Both the position numbers and the translations under genes were made by a program. Below the pieces are notes generated by a model that worked only from the letters and a program-made list of their open reading frames with translations, did not search any database and was not told where the DNA came from. From Microcaldota archaeon (lineage in GTDB: Archaea; Micrarchaeota; Micrarchaeia; Anstonellales; Bilamarchaeaceae): a DNA stretch of 10,289 nt. The stretch lies in NCBI GenBank assembly GCA_023247345.1, contig JAHFGR010000031.1:1-10289 (forward strand). The letters run 5' to 3'. Shown here piece after piece: positions 6,325 to 10,289 of this stretch. How positions within the stretch are numbered: position 1 is the stretch's first letter; each line of letters begins with the position of its first letter.

Positions 6325-7659
6325 CTACCTGCTTTTCGTAACTATTTCAATGCCTTCAGGTGTTTTGTTTACATTGCCGATTTTTATTCCAACAAGCAAC
6401 TTAACACCGCGATTCGCTGCGAGATCTACTAGCCTTTGGGTTATTATACCATCAAAAACTATCGCATTTACGTCTCTTGTCTCTTCCAATGCTTTGATCA
6501 CATCTCTTACAGCTATTTCTTTTGTTCTTTCATATTTTTCATTGAAAAATCTTGCACGCAATGTGTTGTTCAATTCTTCGAGTTCTTTTATTAATTCACC
6601 TTTATCTAATTTTTGATTCGGATTTCCTTCACTTGAGCCATGTCCAGTTATAGCTGTTATTGTAGATGGAGTCACTAGCGGTTTTGCCTCTTTAGTAATT
6701 GATCCAAAATCCTGATCGTACCTAGGAGAACTTTTTTCACCTGCTATTGCATCGCTTATGTCATTGAATTCTCTTTTTTCTGCCCTTTCAAATTTTTTCT
6801 TAATTCTATTTTCATGCCCTTCTCTTTTCTGCCCGTCAGTTTCCTGCTCAAATGGCAAGCGGTTGCGTATGCATTTTATCAATTCTTTGCGCGTCAGCTC
6901 TTCAACTTCTTTACCTGTCGGTGCGCGTGCAACGAAGTCTATTTCCACTCCGCCCTGGATCAACTCATTTAATATTATATCTCCACCCCTATCACCGTCT
7001 AGGAATACTGTTAGTTCCTTTTCTTTTGATAGTTTTACTATTGTTGGCGGCACTTTCGCACCTTGTATTGCGATTACATTGGTTATATCGTTCTTAAGCA
7101 GATTGATTACGTCTGCCCTTCCTTCTACCAATATTACTTCGTTCGATCGATCTACGTTCGGACCAGCAGGCAGGTGTTCGTAACCATATTCAACTATCTC
7201 TGCAGTTTTAACTTCTTCTCTAACCATTTCAGATATTTCCTTGCTTTCTGGCAGCTCGGTATTTATTAACGTTTTAAGTAATCCCTTTGCTCTTTCTAAA
7301 AGTACCTTTCTCTTTAAGTTTCTCGTATCTTCTACTTTTCCTATTTTTATGCTTGCTTCGCACGGACCAACTCGATCTACTGTTTCGAGCGCTGCTGCGA
7401 TTATGCATGTTTCAACCATGTCTAAACTGCTTGGAATTTTTATAATGCCAACTGTTCTTCCTTCCTTTCCATTTAAGTCAACCTCTATTCTTCCGATTCT
7501 TCCATTTTTTTGCAAATCGCGAAGATCTAGCTCGTCGCCGAGAAGGCCTTCTGTTTGTCCGAATATTGCGCCAACTACGTCTGGTTTTTCAACCAAACCG
7601 CCAATATCAACGTTTGCATATACTAAATATTTTACTGTGTCTATGTATGTTTTTGCCAT
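6325..7659 (-). CDS. dnaG: Archaeal DnaG-type primase (TOPRIM)
   Basis: Archaeal DnaG, 444 aa. The family makes RNA primers in vitro and is also known as a stable component of the archaeal exosome, so its main cellular task is debated. The N-terminal region carries the conserved EKPDVVGAIFGQTEGLLGDEL and I-P-S-S-L-D-x-V-E-T segments. The TOPRIM domain follows with Glu179 (LVEGRAD) and Asp221/Asp223 (FLDGDRGG), then R-A-P-T-G-K-E-V-E-E-L. Residues about 272-370 are a polar, low-complexity linker, before a conserved C-terminal alpha/beta part (V-N-A-I-V-F-D-G-I-I-T). ATG 7659 is taken as start because AGGTGAT lies just upstream; an in-frame GTG at 7668 is part of that site. The active-site acids are all present. 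Confidence 0.96.
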   Translation of the reverse strand: MAKTYIDTVKYLVYANVDIGGLVEKPDVVGAIFGQTEGLLGDELDLRDLQKNGRIGRIEVDLNGKEGRTVGIIKIPSSLDMVETCIIAAALETVDRVGPCEASIKIGKVEDTRNLKRKVLLERAKGLLKTLINTELPESKEISEMVREEVKTAEIVEYGYEHLPAGPNVDRSNEVILVEGRADVINLLKNDITNVIAIQGAKVPPTIVKLSKEKELTVFLDGDRGGDIILNELIQGGVEIDFVARAPTGKEVEELTRKELIKCIRNRLPFEQETDGQKREGHENRIKKKFERAEKREFNDISDAIAGEKSSPRYDQDFGSITKEAKPLVTPSTITAITGHGSSEGNPNQKLDKGELIKELEELNNTLRARFFNEKYERTKEIAVRDVIKALEETRDVNAIVFDGIITQRLVDLAANRGVKLLVGIKIGNVNKTPEGIEIVTKSR

Positions 7660-7664
7660 CTTAA

Positions 7665-7671
7665 TCACCTA
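7665..7671 (-). promoter_or_regulatory. Shine-Dalgarno of dnaG, overlapping the preceding stop codon
   Basis: AGGTGAT on the minus strand, 5 bases before ATG 7659. The TGA inside it is the stop of the small TOPRIM gene, so ribosomes ending that gene finish on the dnaG binding site. This decides for ATG 7659 over GTG 7668. Confidence 0.8.
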
Positions 7672-8066
7672 TTATTTTTTTCTTCTTCTATAAATTTCAA
7701 ATATTTTCTATTAATGTCCTCAAAATGCCTGAGATTAAGCAAACCGCCTAGTATTTTTCTATATTCTATATTTGCATTAATTCCGTATCGCTCCAGCTCG
7801 CCAACAGCTTGCTTTGCCAATTCATCGCCTCGCCTGTCTAGATCTGTAAGTACTATAATCTTTGTTTTATTGGCCTGGATTCTTACAGATTCGCAAGTTG
7901 CGCGCAAATTGCCTGAGATCGTAAACACACTTGTTACGCCTAACCCAGAGAGCGCTTCGCGATCTTTTTTTCCTTCAGCAAATACTATATTCTCTTTAAG
8001 CTCATTCATTATTATCGCCAATTTTTTAGCAGATAGATTGTAATCTTTCAATGATCTCCTGCTCAT
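7665..8066 (-). CDS. Small stand-alone TOPRIM protein (UPF0292/small primase-like)
   Basis: A 133-aa protein consisting almost wholly of a TOPRIM fold: Glu31 in V-F-A-E-G-K-K-D, then Asp75 and Asp77 in I-V-L-T-D-L-D-R-R-G-D, the metal-binding acids used by primases, topoisomerases and RNase M5-type nucleases. Size and motifs fit the small TOPRIM proteins found in many archaea (COG1658/UPF0292-like); the activity is not established. It starts inside the preceding DUF167 gene (41-base overlap) with a Shine-Dalgarno GAGGT at 8075-8079, 8 bases before ATG 8066. Its stop lies in the dnaG ribosome site, so DUF167, this gene and dnaG are translationally linked. A functional tie to DnaG in RNA or replication metabolism is inferred from position only. 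Confidence 0.85.
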   Translation of the reverse strand: MSRRSLKDYNLSAKKLAIIMNELKENIVFAEGKKDREALSGLGVTSVFTISGNLRATCESVRIQANKTKIIVLTDLDRRGDELAKQAVGELERYGINANIEYRKILGGLLNLRHFEDINRKYLKFIEEEKNNR

Positions 8067-8271
8067 TACCTTCTACCTCAATAATTTTGTCCCGACTATA
8101 CATACCGGCCTTTATCCATACTCGTCTGTTAAAGATTTTTGTCAATTCTTTGGTTATTTCTACATTAACTTTGTTATGCACTGGACGTTCAGTTGCATGG
8201 ATAACAATACCGTTCTTGTAGCTTATTGAAAATCTTTTCGCGTTTGTCTTTACTTTTACTTCAATTTGCAT
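8026..8271 (-). CDS. DUF167 (YggU/UPF0235) family protein
   Basis: An 81-aa protein of the widespread DUF167 family, biochemical role unknown. Family marks: an opening beta-strand I-E-V-K-V-K followed by T-N-A-K (9-12), the P-V-x-x-K-x-N segment (30-36, usually P-V-D-G-K-A-N), and G-M-Y-S-R-D-K-I-I-E-V-E-G (56-68), matching the conserved G-x-x-S-R-x-K-x-x-x-V-x-G. AGGAG at 8286-8282, about 10 bases upstream, supports ATG 8271. It is the first recognised gene of the operon DUF167-TOPRIM-dnaG-GXGXG, and its last 41 bases overlap the next gene. The usual Gly-Lys-Ala-Asn box is weakened here (H-N-K-V-N). Confidence 0.88.
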   Translation of the reverse strand: MQIEVKVKTNAKRFSISYKNGIVIHATERPVHNKVNVEITKELTKIFNRRVWIKAGMYSRDKIIEVEGNEQEIIERLQSIC

Positions 8272-8298
8272 TTTTTTATTACTCCTGGTTTCTTAGAA

Positions 8299-8343
8299 TT
8301 AGATTTTTCTATCTACGCTGTGCATTGTTGACCTCTTATTCAT
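8299..8343 (-). CDS. Possible 14-codon leader peptide upstream of the DUF167-dnaG operon
   Basis: ATG 8343 opens a frame MNKRSTMHSVDRKI and stops at TAA (8299-8301). AGGAGGT at 8357-8351 sits 7 bases before the ATG and is the best Shine-Dalgarno in the window. The frame is in phase with the DUF167 gene but separated by two stops and a 27-base gap, so it is not an N-terminal extension. It lies in the loop and distal arm of the long inverted repeat, and its own ribosome site can fold back (AGGT-ATA-ACCT). A leader peptide whose translation controls the structured leader is possible. A chance frame this short is also possible; the ribosome site is what makes it worth listing. Confidence 0.35.
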   Translation of the reverse strand: MNKRSTMHSVDRKI

Positions 8344-8377
8344 AGGTTATACCTCCTAGGGCCATCCATGCACAGCG
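8316..8377. repeat. 10-base perfect inverted repeat with 42-base loop
   Basis: CGCTGTGCAT (8316-8325) and ATGCACAGCG (8368-8377) are perfect reverse complements. As minus-strand RNA they would form the base of a stem-loop enclosing the AGGAGGT ribosome site and the start of the 14-codon frame. It lies in the leader of the DUF167-TOPRIM-dnaG operon. Confidence 0.75.
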
Positions 8378-8378
8378 A

Positions 8379-8407
8379 TCTTGAAGTTTTGTTTAGAAAC
8401 TTCAAGA
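8379..8407. repeat. 12-base-pair hairpin, 5-base loop
   Basis: TCTTGAAGTTTT (8379-8390) pairs with GAAACTTCAAGA (8396-8407), 11 Watson-Crick pairs and one G-U, loop GTTTA. It begins one base after the previous inverted repeat. If transcription starts near 8410 on the minus strand, this hairpin would be the very 5' end of the mRNA. The stem resembles the one at 5006-5032 (10 of 12 bases the same in the first arm). Confidence 0.75.
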
Positions 8408-8409
8408 GA

Positions 8410-8426
8410 TGTGTCAAAAGGACACA
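8410..8426. repeat. 6-base dyad between TATA box and expected transcription start
   Basis: TGTGTC (8410-8415) and GACACA (8421-8426), spacer AAAAG. It sits between the TATA-like palindrome and the predicted minus-strand start, where a bound repressor would block the polymerase, so an operator is as likely as an RNA hairpin. Confidence 0.55.
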
Positions 8427-8428
8427 CA

Positions 8429-8443
8429 GATTATATTATAATC
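8429..8443 (-). promoter_or_regulatory. TATA-like promoter of the DUF167-dnaG operon
   Basis: Minus strand TTATAATATAATC within a near-palindrome of 7+1+7 bases, just after the CBS gene stop. The expected start would be near 8410, giving a leader of about 140 bases before ATG 8271. Because it is symmetric, rightward use cannot be excluded, but that would read only antisense to the CBS gene. Confidence 0.4.
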
Positions 8444-8447
8444 GCAA

Positions 8448-8879
8448 TTATTTAAGAGCTGCGCGTTCCTCGATTATATCTACAATCGCAGGAAATATAC
8501 GCATTATGTCTCCTTCGCTTATTACTCCAATAAGCTCGTTATCATCATTAACAACCGGTAGTCTCTTTATTTTATTCTCTTTCATAGCGCGCGCCGCTTC
8601 TTCTAATGCTGTATCTGGTTTTACAACGCGCAATGGTTTACTCATTATCTGCTCTACCGTAGTTTTGAACGGATCTTTGCTTTTTGCGATTACTTTATGT
8701 ACGATATCTCTCTCAGTTATTATGCCTTTTGCATGTTTACCCGTCTTGTCATCGACGATTATAACTGATCCAATATCGTACTTTTGCATGGTTTTTGCTA
8801 CCTTATCCAAGGTATCATCCATGCTGGCGACTATAACTTTTTTCGTCATTATGTCTCCTACTCGTAATTCTGAAACCAT
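8448..8879 (-). CDS. Two-CBS-domain protein
   Basis: A 143-aa protein made of two CBS domains (about 6-63 and 73-129), which pair into a Bateman module that binds adenine nucleotides or S-adenosylmethionine. Each ends in the typical loop: G-I-I-T-E-R-D-I (52-59) and G-V-I-S-E-G-D-I (118-125), with the ribose-contacting Thr55/Asp58 and Ser121/Asp124 in place. D-I-M-T and Q-I-M-S open the two halves. No catalytic domain is attached, so it is a stand-alone sensor; its partner and ligand are not shown. There is no Shine-Dalgarno, and a TATA box lies about 26 bases before the ATG, so the mRNA is probably leaderless. The next gene on the strand begins after the separate promoter at 8429-8443. Confidence 0.92.
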   Translation of the reverse strand: MVSELRVGDIMTKKVIVASMDDTLDKVAKTMQKYDIGSVIIVDDKTGKHAKGIITERDIVHKVIAKSKDPFKTTVEQIMSKPLRVVKPDTALEEAARAMKENKIKRLPVVNDDNELIGVISEGDIMRIFPAIVDIIEERAALK

Positions 8880-8901
8880 AATAGAATTAGGAACGGAAAA
8901 G

Positions 8902-8909
8902 CTTAAAAA
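8902..8909 (-). promoter_or_regulatory. TATA box of the CBS-domain gene (leaderless)
   Basis: TTTTTAAG on the minus strand, centre about 26 bases before ATG 8879, so transcription would start at or next to the start codon. The rest of the 215-base gap to 9095 holds only a weak hairpin (CGAGT 8961-8965 / ACTCG 8972-8976) and nothing else I can support. Confidence 0.5.
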
Positions 8910-9094
8910 CAGTATTGTTGGAATTTTTGGAACATTATGAATTTATCCTCGTTCCTTCCTCGAGTTAAAATACTCGGTCATATAAATCTGTTTCTTTTTA
9001 AAATCACAATACGATTATTTTGCATTAATTTATAACGAACTTTTAGCTCAAGCAAAATTAGCAGAGCTCGAAGGCTTTCGTATGCCTGAATAAA

Positions 9095-9550
9095 TCATAA
9101 AAATTTCATAATAAACTCTTCCGCAAGCCTGCGATTTATTTTATATAATTTGTCAATATGCTGCATTGCTTCCTGTTCGTTCTTCACTGCCAAGGCGTAT
9201 ATAAACATTAATTTTTCCACATCAGGATTGCCATCTGCCTTCATTTTGCTTAAGAGCTTGTAGCATTCTTCCTGATTGCCATTTAAGTAATAAGAGCTGC
9301 TTAGTATAACCGCGCATGTAAGCATATCTTCTCCTTGCGAGAGATTAAATGCAGCCCTGCCCTCTTTTATCGCTTCATCAAATTTTTTTATCCAAAAAGC
9401 GCTTTTCATGAGTAAAAAATGAGCCAGCATTTCAGCACTAAAGCGTTCTACGAACTCCCTTGATAAGTCATATGCTTTTTGGTAATCCCTGTTACCTAGA
9501 TATATCGCTATCTGTTTCTCATAAGATTCGCGCTTTGTAAAAATAACCAT
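9095..9550 (-). CDS. TPR-like helical protein of unknown function
   Basis: A 151-aa, all-helical protein. It shows helix pairs with TPR spacing: Y-L-G-N-R-D-Y-Q-K-A-Y-D-L-S (about 18-31), K-K-F-D-E-A-I-K-E-G-R-A-A-F (about 55-68), Y-Y-L-N-G-N-Q-E-E-C-Y-K-L-L (about 87-100), where small and aromatic residues fall at the usual TPR places. No catalytic motif or membrane segment. Such proteins are protein-binding scaffolds; the partner is unknown. No Shine-Dalgarno precedes ATG 9550, and a palindromic TATA box lies 25 bases upstream, so a leaderless mRNA is likely, shared as a divergent promoter with the gene at 9603. Confidence 0.7.
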   Translation of the reverse strand: MVIFTKRESYEKQIAIYLGNRDYQKAYDLSREFVERFSAEMLAHFLLMKSAFWIKKFDEAIKEGRAAFNLSQGEDMLTCAVILSSSYYLNGNQEECYKLLSKMKADGNPDVEKLMFIYALAVKNEQEAMQHIDKLYKINRRLAEEFIMKFL

Positions 9551-9569
9551 GAAATAAAGAGAATCTTAG

Positions 9570-9579
9570 TATTTAAATA
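9570..9579. promoter_or_regulatory. Palindromic TATA box shared by two divergent genes
   Basis: TATTTAAATA is its own reverse complement. Its centre is about 25 bases before ATG 9550 on the minus strand and about 28 bases before ATG 9603 on the plus strand. Both distances fit an archaeal TATA box driving leaderless mRNAs, and neither gene has another good candidate. Confidence 0.5.
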
Positions 9580-9602
9580 TTGTTTTGTTTTTATTTAATT
9601 TC

Positions 9603-10019
9603 ATGGATGGTGGATTAAAAAACCTTAAGAAACCTGATGAACAACTTCTAGTACCTGCGGAAAGAGAGAGGAAGATGCAAATAACATTAGATGATTTTGC
9701 ATCTAGGTTCGGTTTAAAACTTACTGAAAGAGAAATGGACCTAGCCACGAATGTAGCACGTGATCGCACACTTACAACTAAAGAAACAGATGCTATTGCC
9801 CGCGCAATTTGTTACACAAGCATGATAAGAAACGGAGACTTGGATGGTGCACTGAAGCGTTTTAATTTTATGGCAACGGATCCAGAAGTAAAAGAAAAAT
9901 ACGGTTCAGATTTTGGCCAAATCGTGCTCGCTGAAATGAAAAAATTGGATAAGGGTGCAGCAGAAGAACTTAGTGCAAGATTAACAAAAGGTAAAGAAAA
10001 AGTCGCGCTTAGAGATTAG
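9603..10019 (+). CDS. Hypothetical helical protein
   Basis: A 138-aa charged, helix-rich protein that I do not recognise. It begins MDGGLKNLKKPDEQLL and has no membrane segment; one Cys (C-Y-T-S-M). The middle, about 33-80, reads as several short helices (F-G-L-K-L-T-E-R-E-M-D-L-A, T-T-K-E-T-D-A-I-A-R-A-I), the end is Lys-rich. ATG 9603 is chosen because the TATA box is about 28 bases upstream; an in-frame TTG at 9585 would add six residues encoded by the T-rich promoter tract and is unlikely. No Shine-Dalgarno. It is followed after 39 bases by aspS; T-rich runs at 10020-10036 may end its transcript. Confidence 0.65.
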   Translation: MDGGLKNLKKPDEQLLVPAERERKMQITLDDFASRFGLKLTEREMDLATNVARDRTLTTKETDAIARAICYTSMIRNGDLDGALKRFNFMATDPEVKEKYGSDFGQIVLAEMKKLDKGAAEELSARLTKGKEKVALRD

Positions 10020-10046
10020 TTTTTGTGCGTTTTATTATCTGTTTAT

Positions 10047-10052
10047 GGTGAT
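10047..10052 (+). promoter_or_regulatory. Shine-Dalgarno of aspS
   Basis: GGTGAT, 6 bases before ATG 10059. It supports that start and shows that aspS has an untranslated leader, unlike its upstream neighbour. Confidence 0.65.
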
Positions 10053-10058
10053 TTCCAA

Positions 10059-10289
10059 ATGTTCAGAACACATTATATAAATGAAGCGAAAAAAGCAAAA
10101 ACGGTTAAAATTGCAGGTTGGGTTTACGATTTTCGCGACTTGGGCAAGCTTAAATTTATTCTAGTACGCGATATCACTGGTATAATTCAAGTAACAGCAA
10201 AAAAAGGTAATATAAGCGACGCATTGCTCGAGAGCATAAAATGCAATCGCGAAGATGTTGTAATATTTGAAGGCGAGATTGTGCCTAAT
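10059..10289 (+). CDS. aspS: Aspartyl-tRNA synthetase, N-terminal part (cut by window end)
   Basis: Seventy-seven codons run to the window edge without a stop. The translation starts MFRTHYINEA and continues through V-K-I-A-G-W-V-Y-D-F-R-D-L-G-K-L-K-F-I-L-V-R-D-I-T-G-I-I-Q-V-T: the OB-fold anticodon-binding domain of class IIb synthetases, close to the archaeal AspRS pattern (R-T-H-Y near the start, G-W-V-x-x-x-R-D-L-G, F-I-L-x-R-D). It charges tRNA-Asp; whether it also charges tRNA-Asn cannot be read from this part. The catalytic domain lies outside. The related AsnRS and LysRS share the fold, but the N-terminus favours AspRS. Confidence 0.9.
   Translation, partial: MFRTHYINEAKKAKTVKIAGWVYDFRDLGKLKFILVRDITGIIQVTAKKGNISDALLESIKCNREDVVIFEGEIVPN

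Noticed and set aside
6758..7693. Several open frames of 80-150 codons on the plus strand opposite dnaG
   Set aside because: The minus strand encodes clear DnaG motifs throughout; the plus-strand products are Ser/Leu-rich reverse-complement artefacts.
8368..8940. Long open frame (190 codons) on the plus strand opposite the CBS gene
   Set aside because: It is a mirror of the strongly conserved CBS coding sequence, its protein resembles no family, and no ribosome site precedes it.
8961..8976. CGAGT/ACTCG hairpin between the CBS and TPR-like genes
   Set aside because: Five pairs plus one wobble in an AT-rich gap is expected by chance, and no T-tract marks it as a terminator.
9045..9090. tRNA-like fragments (TTAGCTCAAG, AATTAGCAGAGC)
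   Set aside because: No acceptor stem, anticodon arm or T-arm with TTC sequence can be assembled around them on either strand.
9585..9602. TTG 9585 as start of the hypothetical gene
   Set aside because: It lies inside the T-rich promoter tract, before the expected transcription start, and adds only Phe/Leu-rich residues.

Overview
The window looks like part of an AT-rich archaeal chromosome. The evidence is an archaeal-type DnaG (TOPRIM) primase, an archaeal-type aspartyl-tRNA synthetase start, class III (pilin-like) signal peptides with Q-V-S-L-E or Q-V-A-T-E cores, Shine-Dalgarno sites of the GAGGT/GGTGAT type mixed with TATA boxes about 25 bases before a start codon (leaderless mRNAs), and very tight gene packing. 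The mixture of small envelope genes would fit a DPANN-type or euryarchaeal lineage, but the sequence alone does not settle the lineage.

Bases 1-1822 (+) carry two envelope protease genes. The first is the 3' part of an SppA-type serine/lysine signal peptide peptidase. The second is a membrane-anchored, Cys-repeat-bearing zinc metallopeptidase whose active site spacing resembles the anthrax lethal factor/PPEP (M34) family. Bases 1866-5558 (+) follow with five consecutive genes for secreted proteins with pilin-like N-termini, one of them large (about 540 aa), starting from a probable leaderless promoter. They are most simply read as minor pilins or pseudopilins of one surface structure. No assembly ATPase, membrane platform or prepilin peptidase is in view. 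A 13-base direct repeat plus a complementary 12-base segment before the last gene can form two mutually exclusive hairpins.

Bases 5552-8443 (-) form an information-processing operon read leftwards: DUF167 (YggU-like) protein, a small stand-alone TOPRIM protein, DnaG, and a GXGXG beta-helix protein. Its leader (8272-8443) is unusual: back-to-back inverted repeats, the best Shine-Dalgarno of the window and a 14-codon open frame. The operon meets the pilin cluster tail to tail with a 7-base overlap.

Bases 8448-9550 (-) hold a two-CBS-domain protein (leaderless) and a TPR-like helical protein. A perfectly palindromic TATA box at 9570-9579 probably serves both this gene and the divergent hypothetical gene at 9603. 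The window ends inside aspS, of which 77 codons are present. There is no tRNA, rRNA, CRISPR, transposase or phage gene that I can support.
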